Source: Sergeia podlipaevii
Lineage: Eukaryota; Euglenozoa; Kinetoplastea; Trypanosomatida; Trypanosomatidae
NCBI GenBank assembly: GCA_030849805.1
Contig: JASANZ010002269.1
Location: forward strand, 1-64,000
Reading direction: 5' to 3'
Length of the DNA stretch: 64,000 bases
The notes beneath the pieces were generated by a model. That model searched no databases, had not been told where the DNA came from, and saw nothing but the letters and a program-made list of their open reading frames with translations. How positions within the stretch are numbered: the stretch's first letter is position 1; every line of letters begins with the position of its first letter. The position numbers were made by a program, and so were the translations under genes. This document shows, piece by piece, positions 8,705 through 18,638 of this stretch.

Positions 8705-9625
8705 GAGCTGTTATATACAGCAGCTTGCAGTCTCGCAAAAGCAATTCAGTGGCACAGAAAGGTGTGACGACGTGCATCTCTTTTTGTTATGCTGCGTGCT
8801 TCTGATTTTCTTTTCTTTCCCTTTTTCTTTTTGCCTAATATATGTCTACTTGTCGATGCATCATGTTGGTTATTGCAGCTTCTATTACTTTTCTCTTCTC
8901 TTTTTTTTTTGTTGTTTCTTCAGTTGCTTCTCTTGCTTGCTAAGAGCCACCACTTTTATCTTCTTTCCCCAATATGATCTCTTATCTTGTCATGCTTGAT
9001 TATTTGTTCTTGTTGTTGTTGTTGTTTAATGGCTGTGTACATCTACACATAGATGCCATTGTGCTGTGAGCGAAATACTATGAGGAACTTACCTAGTGTT
9101 AGAATGTCCGCAGGATACAATGTTCAGATACCCCCCCCCTTTCTTTTCCTGTTTGCTTGCTCTCTTGCTCCACTTGAAATGCGGGGAAAAAGGTTGGTCC
9201 ATGTGTGCGTTTGGGGTGTGCTAGCATCTTATATATCGTTCGGATAAAAAGCGAAACAACAACAAAAAACCTCTCGTGTTTTTTTTTTTGTGTGTGTGCA
9301 ACTTAGCTGAAAGGTAATTTGAAGCACACTTTACAATTATTATTTTTTACATGATATCTATTATGTGTGCCTGTGTACTCTCTACTTTGTCTTTCCTTTT
9401 GCAACAGCGTGACGGCAGAGGCCTACTACCTTGGAGTATCTGTGTGCACCTGCCATGTAATCAGTTGAAGTTGTTCACCAGCTATGCTATTCTTTGTTAT
9501 ATATATATAACCTCTCTTCCTTTTTTTTCCCTTTTGTTCTCTTTTTGCTGAAGTGTCGTGTTAAAAAGCCGAGCTTGTAATCGCTTTCCTTTTCTCTTTC
9601 CTGAATTGCAATTGCTTTCTCAACC
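8705..9625. other. Long intergenic region, T-rich
   Basis: About 920 bases dominated by T-rich plus-strand sequence with several poly-T runs (about 8900, 9280, 9520). The frames open at 8772-8999 translate to F/L/C-rich peptides typical of pyrimidine tracts and are not genes. A tract at 9510-9545 and another at 9584-9600 precede the next ATG. Confidence 0.65.
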
Positions 9626-10435
9626 ATGTTCCACTACTCTCTGCTTTTCCGCGCTGCTGCCGCTGCCGCGCCTGCTGTGCTGGCGACCCAGGAAGGCGCT
9701 GTCGTCACCCTCACGATCAATCGCCCTGATCAGCTGAATGCCTTGAACGCTGATGTGGTGAAGGGCATCATCACGAATCTCTTCAAGTATGACGAGGATC
9801 CCAGCTGCTCCGTGTTCATCATCACTGGTGCTGGACGCTCCTTTGTCGCCGGCGCAGACATTAAGATGATGAAAGACCGCAATTTCGTGGATTACCTCAA
9901 GGGCGACGATTTTGCCGGGATTGCCGACATGCCTAAGATTGGCAAACCGATTATTGCCGCCGTGAATGGATTTGCTCTCGGTGGTGGCTGCGAGCTTGCC
10001 ATGGCATGCGATATCATTATTGCCAGCGAGAAGGCTAAGTTCGGACAGCCAGAAATCAACCTTGGCACTATTCCCGGGCTCGGTGGCACACAACGCCTCC
10101 CTCGTGCTATTGGGAAGTGCAAGGCCATGGAATGGGTCCTCACTGGGCAGATCTACACAGCCGCCGAGGCTGAGCACGCCGGCCTTGTGTCGCGTGTGGT
10201 AAAGGCGGAGGAGCTTATGCCCACGGCGATGAAGATCGCCCAGACCATTGCCTCCAAGAGTCAGGTTACGGTGAAGCTGGCCAAGAAGGCTGTCAACTCC
10301 TCCCAAGATACAGGCCTTGTTGCAGGTCTCCAGTACGAGCGCATGGTCTTTGACTCCACCTTTGCCACGGCGGATCGCAAAGAGGGAATGACTGCTTTTG
10401 TGGAGAAGCGCGAGCCAACCTTCAAGAACGAGTAG
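9626..10435 (+). CDS. Enoyl-CoA hydratase, mitochondrial
   Basis: This 269-residue crotonase-family enzyme hydrates trans-2-enoyl-CoA to 3-hydroxyacyl-CoA in beta-oxidation. The two catalytic glutamates are in place: E123 in GGGCELAMACD and E143 in FGQPEINLGTIPG, spaced by 20 residues as in ECHS1. The oxyanion-hole segment GRSFVAGADIKMM is present. The N-terminus MFHYSLLFRAAAAAAP is hydrophobic, Ala-rich and basic, consistent with a mitochondrial presequence, and there is no C-terminal peroxisomal signal (ends FKNE). Length fits the mitochondrial enzyme. Codon use is clearly GC-richer than the flanking spacers. Confidence 0.95.
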   Translation: MFHYSLLFRAAAAAAPAVLATQEGAVVTLTINRPDQLNALNADVVKGIITNLFKYDEDPSCSVFIITGAGRSFVAGADIKMMKDRNFVDYLKGDDFAGIADMPKIGKPIIAAVNGFALGGGCELAMACDIIIASEKAKFGQPEINLGTIPGLGGTQRLPRAIGKCKAMEWVLTGQIYTAAEAEHAGLVSRVVKAEELMPTAMKIAQTIASKSQVTVKLAKKAVNSSQDTGLVAGLQYERMVFDSTFATADRKEGMTAFVEKREPTFKNE

Positions 10436-11364
10436 AAGAAAAAAAAAAACATACCAGCTTTTAATAGATCTTGATATCGCTTTTAAAATTTTTTTAAATG
10501 CGCTCTTTCGATATATACAAAGAAAGTAGCTCGACTTTTTTTTTCCGTTTGCTTTGGTTACAAAATCACAACCCTTTTTTTTTGTTATATCCGCATCAAG
10601 CAAAGTGGACACGTTTTTTTTTTTTTTGCTTTCCTTTCACCGCTTTTTCGATCGAGAATTGTGTGTTTAAAAGAGATATTTAAATTTCAAGTGTTTGCTT
10701 TGTAGTACATTTACATATTATCTTTGCTTTTTTTATTCTGTGTAAATTTTTTTTGTGGGAACAAAAAAAAAATGCTACTTGAGTTTTCTTTTTGAGCTAA
10801 CAATAGAAAAAATTAATTTTCAATACCAGAAAGGCAGAAAAAAAGCAGTGTGTGAATAGATGCATGTGTGTGTGTATGTGTGCTTGCAATCGATCTGTGT
10901 CTTCTAATATATGTATATGTATATCCATTTTTTTTTTTTTTGAAGGACAGTTGAGTTATTGGACGAGCTCTAATATTTTTTTTTTTTACTTTATATTGCT
11001 GTGCTGCCAGAAGGAAAAAAATGGAGTGGTTGGGGATCGTTAAAGATTGCTGCAAATCTAAGTTGCGGATATTTCCTTAGGGCAAGATATCATGTTGTAG
11101 CTCTTAAGAGAGCTGCTACTCAGTATAATGGCTATGACTGCTTAGTTTTTTATTTATTTTCTACTCTTTCCTTTTTCTTCCTCCTTTCTATGCTGATACT
11201 GGGTAATGACAGTCCTCATTTATTTAAAATATACAGGGCCTTCTAGCAGGGAGATAGAGAACGATACACATCTTTATCTCTCCGTTTTCCATATATATAT
11301 ATTTATCGGCACCTATACAAAGCGGGTCACATAACCAAAACAACAACAACAGCACAAAAGCAAA
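10436..11364. other. Long intergenic region
   Basis: About 930 bases with many poly-T runs, a GT-rich stretch at 10862-10885 and TA repeats near 11290-11300. The sequence just before the next ATG is CAA-rich (ACAACAACAACAG), a common look for 5' UTRs here. No gene is recognised. Confidence 0.65.
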
Positions 11365-13593
11365 ATGACATCTTTTATAGTTTCGGATGAAGCATGCCCC
11401 CACTCATGGGATGAGTCTGTCATGGTAAGGCCCAGTTCCAACACTACCGTGCATCGCGACGAGTGTGCTTACTGCTGCCGCACATGCCTTCATGGGGGTG
11501 GCGTGTACGTATGCATGTGCTGTCATACAGGGTTATGCGCGGCACACATCACTAAACATCTCTCATTGCGACCCACACACGTCATGTACACTCGCATCAA
11601 GCAGCTGCTTAGCAAGGAGAGCGAGATGGAGATAAAGGATGTGAACCAGCTTGCTGTGGTGGAGGCGATCGAGTATGAGTCAGCTGTGTGCTGCACTGTG
11701 TGCCGTCTTCAGTTTGCGACGGTGCCAGAGCTCGCAGTGGATTCCTATCTTGGTATTATGAACGCCCCCGTACCCGGCGCACAGGCCGCTTCGGCTCAGG
11801 ACCCTAATGGCAGCTTCATTCACATGCCTCAGTGTCCGCACCTGGTGTGCCTTGAGCAGGAGCCGAGCCCTTTCTCAGCGGATCGCCCCCCAACTTCTGA
11901 TGACAAGTGCTTTGCTGAAGGCTGCGACTGCCAACTCAACAACTGGATGTGTCTGACGTGTGGCGTTATTGGGTGCCCGCGCCGGGAGTCTGGCGGCCAG
12001 GGACACGCGCTCCAGCATTTCCTCAGCACTGGGCACCAGGCCACAGTAAAGCTGGGAACTGTTACGGAGAAGGGCGGCGACTTTTACTGTTACTCCTGTG
12101 ACGACAGCGTGTCGGACGTACACATGGAAACCCACCTAAAGCATTTTGGTATTGACATGCGCACCGCTAAGAAGACGGCTAAGACCATGGGCGAGATGGA
12201 GTACGATTATTCGACGCAGTTTGACTACAATAAGATGACAGAGGCTGGCGCTGACCTCACTCCGGCGTATGGGCCTGGCCACACTGGTATTCACAACATC
12301 GGTAATAGCTGTTACATCGCCAGTGTGGTACAGTGCCTCATGCGTTTGCCAGCCTTCAAGGACGCCTTCTACCCAGGCAGGGAGTGCGTTCACCAAAAGG
12401 ACTGCCCAGCGGACCCATACGGGTGCCGCGCGTGCCAGATGGAGCGGATTGCATCTGGACTGCTTTCTGGGGAGTTCAGCAAACCAGGGGGCAGCACCAA
12501 AGAGAATGGGGTGAACCCGCGCTGCTTCAAGCGGGCGTACGCGCAGTCCCACCCAGAGTTCTCCACTGGCCAGCAGCAGGATGCACAGGAGTACCTGCAG
12601 TACCTTCTGGAGCAACTCAAGCGCTATGTGAAGCCCGCCACCACCACAGCGGCGACACACCCGTCTGATCTTTTTGAGATGGTCATGGAGCAGCGTGTAG
12701 AGTGTGATCAGTGTCACCGCGTGCGCTACAGCAGGGAGAAGGAGACCTGTGTCTCCCTGCCAATCCCAATTGATCCTGAAAAGGCCTCCTCAGCGGCGGC
12801 AGCAGCAGCAGCGGCACAGGCGGAAGGGAAGATGACAGAAGAGGAGCTTGCGGCACTGCGGCCACGGGTGACACTAGAGGAGTGCCTCAAGGCGTCCGTC
12901 TCGGAGAACGATATCGGTTGCTTTTGCGGAGCCTGCAAAGCCTCTGCAACCTATAAGAACACCACGCGCATGGCAACGTTTCCAGATGTTTTTGTGGTTA
13001 GTCTGCGCCGCGCTTACTTTGATGTTCAGGCTCTCAGCACGAAGAAACTTGATGCTCTTGTGGACGTCCCTGAGGAAATTGACCTACAGGCTTTCCGCGG
13101 CAACGGACTGCAGCTGGGAGAAGTGGAGATGCCACCAAGTACCCCGCGCAGGGCTGGAGGAAAGGCTGCGCCGGGCGAGGCCGCAGTGGACGAGATCGCG
13201 TTGGTGACACTCGTGAGCATGGGTGTCAACGAGGAGGTCGCCAAGTACGCGCTGCAGCAGACGGGCATGGATGTAGAGCGCGCGGTGGACTACGTCTTTA
13301 GTCATCCTGAGATAGATGCCGAGATGGCCGGCGCGGCAGGAAGCGAGGGTGACTTGGACGCTGCACAACCGGGGACGGCTACAGCTGCCACGGACGGCGC
13401 GAGCACTTATCAACTGACGGCAATGATCAGTCACATGGGTGCCAGCGCCAAGACAGGGCACTACGTGTGCCACATCAAGGACGCTGACAGTGGCAAGTGG
13501 CTGCTTTTTAATGATGAAAAGGTTGGCGAGTCGCAGACACCACCCTTCTCTATGGCGTCCATCTACTTCTTCACCCGCAAGAATTTCCAATAG
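11365..13593 (+). CDS. Ubiquitin carboxyl-terminal hydrolase, USP5/isopeptidase T type
   Basis: This 742-residue C19 cysteine peptidase has the USP5 architecture: a Cys/His-rich N-terminal zinc finger (about 1-120), a canonical ZnF-UBP domain (about 150-240) that reads the free C-terminus of ubiquitin, and the catalytic domain. The Cys box has C316 in GNSCYIASVVQCL and the His box has H699 in KTGHYVCHIKD. One UBA domain (about 610-650, with LVSMGV and AVDYVFSHPE) is inserted between them. USP5 disassembles unanchored polyubiquitin chains. Animal USP5 has two UBA domains; I see only one here. A short alanine run lies near residue 475. Start ATG is preceded by a CAA-rich leader. Confidence 0.93.
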   Translation: MTSFIVSDEACPHSWDESVMVRPSSNTTVHRDECAYCCRTCLHGGGVYVCMCCHTGLCAAHITKHLSLRPTHVMYTRIKQLLSKESEMEIKDVNQLAVVEAIEYESAVCCTVCRLQFATVPELAVDSYLGIMNAPVPGAQAASAQDPNGSFIHMPQCPHLVCLEQEPSPFSADRPPTSDDKCFAEGCDCQLNNWMCLTCGVIGCPRRESGGQGHALQHFLSTGHQATVKLGTVTEKGGDFYCYSCDDSVSDVHMETHLKHFGIDMRTAKKTAKTMGEMEYDYSTQFDYNKMTEAGADLTPAYGPGHTGIHNIGNSCYIASVVQCLMRLPAFKDAFYPGRECVHQKDCPADPYGCRACQMERIASGLLSGEFSKPGGSTKENGVNPRCFKRAYAQSHPEFSTGQQQDAQEYLQYLLEQLKRYVKPATTTAATHPSDLFEMVMEQRVECDQCHRVRYSREKETCVSLPIPIDPEKASSAAAAAAAAQAEGKMTEEELAALRPRVTLEECLKASVSENDIGCFCGACKASATYKNTTRMATFPDVFVVSLRRAYFDVQALSTKKLDALVDVPEEIDLQAFRGNGLQLGEVEMPPSTPRRAGGKAAPGEAAVDEIALVTLVSMGVNEEVAKYALQQTGMDVERAVDYVFSHPEIDAEMAGAAGSEGDLDAAQPGTATAATDGASTYQLTAMISHMGASAKTGHYVCHIKDADSGKWLLFNDEKVGESQTPPFSMASIYFFTRKNFQ

Positions 13594-14268
13594 CAGTTAT
13601 GGGGTGAAGGGGTTGGAGAGTGGAGTGATAAATCCCAGGCTCTCCTACAAACATTATTATTATTATTATTATTACTATCTTTTTCTTTCCTCTTGTTATC
13701 TTCCATACTGACTTTGCACATAAGAAGACGAGTGCGACAGCATTACTTGGAGCAACGAAGTGAAGAACAACTTGCAATTGCCTATCCCCTCCTTTCCATC
13801 ATTTCTATACACGGAGAAGTACCGACGCTTGCAACGATTTAGCTCGACACACGCAAAAAAAAAAGGCACAATATGAAAGGTGCATGTGTGTGAGGTTACA
13901 TCAATGCTTTATTCGTGCCTTGGCCCAAATATCAATGTGGCAAATAGGAAAAATAAAAGAAAAGAAAATAAGTAAATACAGTTAATGTATCGTCTCTTTT
14001 GTAGTACAGTGCCACTTCATTTACGGCAACAATTTCTACTGCAGCAAGCAGCTCTTTTATTGCCATTTTTTCTTGTTGTTCTTCTTTTAAGATCGTTTCT
14101 AATGTTTATTTCTTCTTAATCTTTCTTTATTGTTCTCATATATATATCTATTGCAACTTGCTTCTTCATTTCTGCGCGTGCGGTGTATAGATGAATCAAG
14201 TTCATTTTTTTTTTAATACTCTTTAGTGTAGTTGTCTGTTAAAGAAGGAATAGAGAAACGAGCTTTCA
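13594..14268. other. Intergenic region with TTA microsatellite
   Basis: About 675 bases. A TTA repeat lies at 13653-13673, right after the USP5 gene. A poly-T tract at about 14201-14213 followed by AG at 14225-14226 is a plausible acceptor for the acyltransferase gene. Nothing else is recognised. Confidence 0.65.
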
Positions 14269-15189
14269 ATGATTGGGTGGATCATCTTTGCGACGCTCTA
14301 TGGCGGCTTTCTTTACCTGCTCCACGAGCGAAAGGTTCCCGTCATTGTCATGAGGGCGTGGTTTACCATCAACATGATTTTTTCTGTTATCCTCAGCTGG
14401 GCCATCTGCTCTGTCTTGATGGTTCTTGAGAAGAAATGCAAACTGATCAGCAAAGATACCTCTCAGTCGCTCGCTCGCTGTGCTTGCAGGCTCAGTTTTG
14501 GCTACACCTTTCGCTACAACAGCCTGCACATCAGAGTGGAGGTACTCGAAGGTTCCCTGCCCCTTTCTACCATTACAGAGCAGCACGATCTCTGTCTCTG
14601 TCACACCTCCTTCTTTGATACCTTGCTATATCTTTGGCTTGTGCCCTATCAATACATTTACCGGGCCAAAACATTTGCCAAGGCAAGTTTGCGCAAGTTG
14701 CCTCTGTTTGGCACTGTCATTGTTGCGTGCGGCCACTTCCCGGTCTACTTCGCTCGTGAGGAGTCAAGCTCTTTCTCTGTCGACAAGGAGAAGCAGGCTC
14801 CTGTGGCGGCTGAGGTGGAGGAGTACCTTGGAAAGAAGGGATCGCTTTCGTTCTTTCCAGAGGGTGCGCTGAATCGAACCCCTAAGGTCCTCAAGGATTT
14901 TCGTCTTGGCAGTTTCAATCAGGTGCTGCAGCACAAGTTGCCTCTCTACTACTGCGTCACGTGCGGCAACGACGAGGTGTGGAACGCGGATCTCAAGGGC
15001 CTCCCTGGTTTTCCAGCAGATATTTTGGTCTACGTCGGTAAGTATGAATACGATCCCAACGCCGTAGACGCCTGTACACTCGCGACTGGGATTCGTGAAG
15101 AGATGCAAAAGCAGCTTGACGAGATGCTTGCCCTACGCGAAGCACGTGGCTATAAGCCATGGTTTGTGCCGCCACCAAAGCGTGACTAG
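14269..15189 (+). CDS. PlsC-type acyltransferase, paralogue 1 (lysophosphatidate acyltransferase-like)
   Basis: This 306-residue membrane protein of the PlsC/LPLAT superfamily transfers acyl chains from acyl-CoA to a lysophospholipid or related acceptor. The catalytic HX4D motif is CHTSFFD with H112 and D117, and the second motif FPEGALNR contains E198. Two N-terminal hydrophobic segments (MIGWIIFATLYGGFLYLL and the AWFTINMIFSVILSWAICSV stretch) suggest an ER membrane anchor. The nearest remembered families are 1-acyl-sn-glycerol-3-phosphate acyltransferases and LCLAT-like enzymes; the acceptor cannot be told. It is followed 855 bases later by a paralogue of identical length. Confidence 0.85.
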   Translation: MIGWIIFATLYGGFLYLLHERKVPVIVMRAWFTINMIFSVILSWAICSVLMVLEKKCKLISKDTSQSLARCACRLSFGYTFRYNSLHIRVEVLEGSLPLSTITEQHDLCLCHTSFFDTLLYLWLVPYQYIYRAKTFAKASLRKLPLFGTVIVACGHFPVYFAREESSSFSVDKEKQAPVAAEVEEYLGKKGSLSFFPEGALNRTPKVLKDFRLGSFNQVLQHKLPLYYCVTCGNDEVWNADLKGLPGFPADILVYVGKYEYDPNAVDACTLATGIREEMQKQLDEMLALREARGYKPWFVPPPKRD

Positions 15190-16044
15190 CACACTCTACC
15201 TTCTTTCTATATATATTTTTCAGAAAAAAAAGGGGAGATAACGTGTATGTTAAATGACTTGTGTTTCCTCCCTTGTTGTGGTTTTGCCCACTGAATAATG
15301 ACCTTTATACAAGGCAAAAATGTGAAAGGTGCTGTGTATGAGGCGTGTGTACATATATGCTTTTTACTTTTTTTTTTGTTTGCTGTTTCAAGACGTCTTT
15401 ATCTTCTAGCGAAAGCGATTGAAGCAGAGAGGGAGCTCAACGTCATGGTGGGTTCGCCTATCTACTTTTTTCCACACTTTTTCTTTCTCTTTTGATTCGA
15501 GGTTCAATTGAAAGGATTTTATGCATGTTTTTGTTGATTCTTGATATTGATCCCATAGGGGTGCTCTTCTATAGCATTTATTTTCTTCTTTAGTTTGTAC
15601 GAGTGTAGGGTGTAGCGATGAGTGCCCATTAAAAAAACGCTAGCACTAGCAACGAAAGGAGATAGCGGAGTAACTACTTGAATCTTGGAGATACAAGCCA
15701 AGTTGTCGTGGCAGCGCGGTGATAGCAGTGCTTCACCTCTTAAAGGATTTTTTTAAAGAAATATTCTACCGTTTAATTCCTTTTTGCTTGTTTGTTTTTT
15801 CCAAGTATACCTTGTCTTTTTTGTGAAGATATGTGTTACACTTTCTTTGTGGATAGGTGGCACCTGCCATTTATTCCTGTCAAATGCCTTTTTGTTTTTT
15901 TTCTAGGTGCTTTTATATTCCGTTCTCTATTTTTTTTTGTTCTTTTTTTGTTTGCATTCGATCGATTTTGATAAGTCAAATAGTGCTCCAGTCCATATTT
16001 TCACACATTTTTTCTTTGTTTTTTTTTTTCTTTCTTTCTACACG
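15190..16044. other. Intergenic region between acyltransferase paralogues
   Basis: About 855 bases, T-rich. Two strong pyrimidine tracts are present: one at 15889-15904 ending in AG (15905-15906) and one at 16006-16040 that has no AG before the ATG of the second paralogue. No gene is recognised. Confidence 0.65.
15889..15906 (+). promoter_or_regulatory. Predicted 3' splice acceptor for acyltransferase paralogue 2
   Basis: T-rich tract ending TTCTAG at 15901-15906. Splicing here leaves a 138-base 5' UTR and allows translation from the ATG at 16045. The alternative acceptor is an AG at 16065-16066 inside the coding region, which would move the start to the ATG at 16069. Confidence 0.45.
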
Positions 16045-16965
16045 ATGTCCCTGGTGGTCATTGTAGGCATGGCCGTCGCGTACGGCAGCTTTTTGCTTCT
16101 TCTGCGTGCGCGCAAGGTGCCGGTGCTGGTGTCACGAGTTTGGTTCACGTTTTGCTTGGCCGTCTCAGTATTGGTGAGCTTCCTGGTGTGCAAGGTTATT
16201 GCGGGTCTGCTCAAGGCAAACTGTATTTCCAAGACCAGCTCTGAGAAGTGGTGCCGCCTTGCCAAGACGATCGTTTTTCGTGCACTGTTTTTTCTTCACA
16301 TTCAGCACATTAGGGTGGTGCTGATAGATGGCTCTCTGCCATTGGACACGTGCGATAATGCTGCTTTGACCATGTGTCACAGCAGCTTTTTTGATCCGTT
16401 GCTCTCCCTGTGTCTCTGCAAGCTGCGTTTCATGGCCCACTCCAAGACATTTGTGAAGAGTTCGTTGTTGAAGCTACCGCTTTTCGGGTACGTGCTCAAG
16501 TGCTGTGGTTATTTCCCTGTCTATTTCGCAGACGAGAATGGTCCTTCTTTTTCTGTTAATAAGGAGAAGCAGGCGAGTGTGGCGGCAGAAACCGAGGCGT
16601 TTGTGAAAGATGGGAACTACATCGCTTTCTTTCCAGAGGGGGCGATTAACCGTCACCCCGAAACACTTCTTGACTTCCGCCGTGGTAGCTTCCACACAAT
16701 TGTTGAACACAAGATGCCTCTAGTTTACATTGTTATGTACGGCGACCACGAGGTGTGGAATCCTTCTCTGAAAGGCTTGCCGGGCTATCCAGCTGATATT
16801 TATCTCCGCGTTGGCAGGTACGAGTACGATGCGACTACGGCAGATCCGATGAAGGTGGCGGCTGGACTGCGGGATGAAATGCAGAAGCACCTCAATGATA
16901 TGCTCGCTATTCGCGAGAAGAGAGGCTACAAGTCATTTTATGTTGCGCCACCGAAGCGAGACTGA
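16045..16965 (+). CDS. PlsC-type acyltransferase, paralogue 2
   Basis: This 306-residue protein is the tandem paralogue of the preceding gene, similar along its whole length. The HX4D motif is CHSSFFD with H112 and D117, in the same position as in paralogue 1. The glutamate motif is FPEGAINRHP. Shared blocks include KVPVLVSRVWFT-like, KTFVKSSLLKLPLFG-like, FSVNKEKQASVAAE and the C-terminal PPKRD. The frame is open 46 codons further upstream, but that stretch is a translated T-rich tract, so I use ATG 16045; ATG 16069 is the alternative if the AG at 16065-16066 is the acceptor. Tandem duplication with divergence suggests a different acceptor or stage of expression. Confidence 0.85.
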   Translation: MSLVVIVGMAVAYGSFLLLLRARKVPVLVSRVWFTFCLAVSVLVSFLVCKVIAGLLKANCISKTSSEKWCRLAKTIVFRALFFLHIQHIRVVLIDGSLPLDTCDNAALTMCHSSFFDPLLSLCLCKLRFMAHSKTFVKSSLLKLPLFGYVLKCCGYFPVYFADENGPSFSVNKEKQASVAAETEAFVKDGNYIAFFPEGAINRHPETLLDFRRGSFHTIVEHKMPLVYIVMYGDHEVWNPSLKGLPGYPADIYLRVGRYEYDATTADPMKVAAGLRDEMQKHLNDMLAIREKRGYKSFYVAPPKRD

Positions 16966-17223
16966 TGACCTTTGTTATCGAGCAACATACGAGTGATTTC
17001 CCTTGATTTGTGCATGGGGATCTCCTGCACGTATATATACACTAAATGTGCTTGGTGTGCCGCTATCTGATGCTGGCACCCTTCTTTTTTCTTTGTCGTC
17101 CTATGATCTGTTAAGAACTTGTGCACTCATAAATATATATGTTTTGCTGTGTTTCTATTTCATTTAAGTGTTAATATATATATATACATACGAGTAAAAA
17201 ATAGAGCAGCGACGGAGACTAGC

Positions 17224-17427
17224 ATGTCATGTTCACATGCACAACTTGTGAATTCTGCATTGCCTCGTCTAGGAGCGTGGGGCAACATTCCCCTCGCACC
17301 CCATAATTTTTTTCTTTCCATTATTGGCATGCACCTGAACATTGCTGACGGCAAGATCGTATCAGTGGTTCAGGCAGTCCAACCTGCCTTTCTTAATATT
17401 GCGGTGAGCTTAGCAACTAGGCGCTGA
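17224..17427 (+). CDS. Small open reading frame, doubtful, 67 residues
   Basis: From the ATG at 17224 to the TGA at 17425-17427 the frame encodes MSCSHAQLVNSALPRLGAWG and continues with HNFFLSIIGMHLNIADGK. The base composition of this patch is more balanced than the surrounding AT-rich spacer, which is why I list it. There is no recognised domain, no strong splice acceptor directly upstream, and it may simply be part of the 3' UTR of the acyltransferase or a decayed gene fragment. Confidence 0.2.
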   Translation: MSCSHAQLVNSALPRLGAWGNIPLAPHNFFLSIIGMHLNIADGKIVSVVQAVQPAFLNIAVSLATRR

Positions 17428-17840
17428 ATACATTTGCATGAAAGCTATATTGCTTGACTGCACATTGATAATGCCACGTGTAATATGGCTAGTTGCATGA
17501 TAAGCAAATAGTAAAGAAGTACTGAGAGACAGAAAGGACTTTCCGGGTGGAGGATAGTTGTGAAAGAAGAGCAATAAGAAGTGAATATTTCTCCAAAAGA
17601 AGTAAAATGCGGTAAGGCACGCCTTGGTACATGTTAATTTTCCTTATTTTACAGAGACCATTTTTTTTTTTTTGATACGTAGTCTAACATCTAATAACAC
17701 GAAACGAAGGGAATATAATATTATCTTTACCATTACGATGATTAGTATGTGTACGTTTCTCCTAATTAACTGACTAGTAGCAACAACGCAACTTCTTTTA
17801 ACTCACAGTGCACTTTTCTGTTTACTATTACGTTTATCTT

Positions 17841-17881
17841 TGTCTCCCCCCCCCTCCCTCCCTCCCTCTTTCTGCCTCTAG
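17841..17881 (+). promoter_or_regulatory. Predicted polypyrimidine tract and splice acceptor for the 206-residue protein
   Basis: An almost pure C/T tract of about 38 bases (C-runs then CCT repeats) ends in CTAG with AG at 17880-17881. It is among the strongest such signals in the window. The predicted 5' UTR is 136 bases. Confidence 0.6.
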
Positions 17882-18017
17882 TTACTATTCACTCAAGAGA
17901 AAGTGACAGCTGAACAAGACCAACAATATATATATACACACACAGGCACACTTACACATCCAGGCTTTTTTATTATCATTATTACTATTGTTATGATTCT
18001 TCATTAAATCATCGCAA

Positions 18018-18638
18018 ATGGATGGAAAGACATTTTTGGATTGCGTTCTGGCTGGCACGACCGTCTCCTCGTACGCATCAGGCGGCCTCTCCAATGAGTC
18101 AAGCACCTGGTCAGCTACTAGTGAGAGGGTGTTGCCTCTCAGACGGCGGTTGGATGCAGAGGAGCGTCTAATGCTCTTAAAGGCGCAGCTGAGAGCGATA
18201 CGATCACGCTCAGGCAGCAGCACGATGGCATCTCAGCACATTCCTGGGTCTGAGGGAGAGGAGGAGGCAGTAGTGAGGAAGTCAAGAGAGAAGTGGCTAT
18301 CGAGGTACGCAGCCGCGTTGGATGAGGTGGAGCAGACTGCACGCTGCGGTATTGCCAAGGCTGAGTTGAGGCAGCGAGCAACCATCACAGGGACTGCGCA
18401 TGAGGTGCTACAGAGGGAAATGAAAAGAATTGCAGAACGACGCATGCTGGACGTGACCGGGCGTGCTTCAACTTCACGGTTGCACTCGCCCGCCTCTACC
18501 GCCTTCTTACTAGTCAACTCACGCACAAACAGTGAAATCCGTCGCAGTACACATCCTGCTGATTACGTGTATGGCACACGAAGGCCGCACACTCGTCCAC
18601 TCTATGACATCCACTTGCGTGAGCACTACACACTATAA
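18018..18638 (+). CDS. Conserved-type hypothetical protein, 206 residues
   Basis: I do not recognise this protein. It is rich in R, S and A and mostly hydrophilic, with no signal peptide or membrane segment. A central part (about 90-150, EKWLSRYAAALDEVEQTARC onward) is predicted helical. The C-terminus has a basic, histidine/tyrosine-rich stretch with PADYVYGTRRPH and YDIHLREHYTL. Coding status is supported by a GC-rich composition unlike the spacers, a full-length frame from the first ATG, and a strong splice acceptor tract upstream. It could be a cytoskeletal or nucleic-acid binding accessory protein, but nothing in the sequence decides this. Confidence 0.7.
   Translation: MDGKTFLDCVLAGTTVSSYASGGLSNESSTWSATSERVLPLRRRLDAEERLMLLKAQLRAIRSRSGSSTMASQHIPGSEGEEEAVVRKSREKWLSRYAAALDEVEQTARCGIAKAELRQRATITGTAHEVLQREMKRIAERRMLDVTGRASTSRLHSPASTAFLLVNSRTNSEIRRSTHPADYVYGTRRPHTRPLYDIHLREHYTL

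Larger units (their letters stand above)
16966..18017. other. Long intergenic region with strong C/T acceptor tract
   Basis: About 1050 bases. Contents: a small open frame at 17224-17427 listed separately, TA repeats near 17174-17185, a poly-T run at 17661-17673, and a very clear pyrimidine tract at 17841-17879 ending in AG at 17880-17881. The rest is AT-rich without recognisable genes. Confidence 0.65.

Noticed and set aside
8772..8999. Open frame of 75 codons rich in F, L and C
   Set aside because: It is translated T-rich pyrimidine sequence with no domain pattern; such frames recur in every spacer.
9620..10612. 330-codon open frame on the minus strand
   Set aside because: It is the antisense shadow of the enoyl-CoA hydratase gene, whose catalytic motifs are unmistakable on the plus strand.
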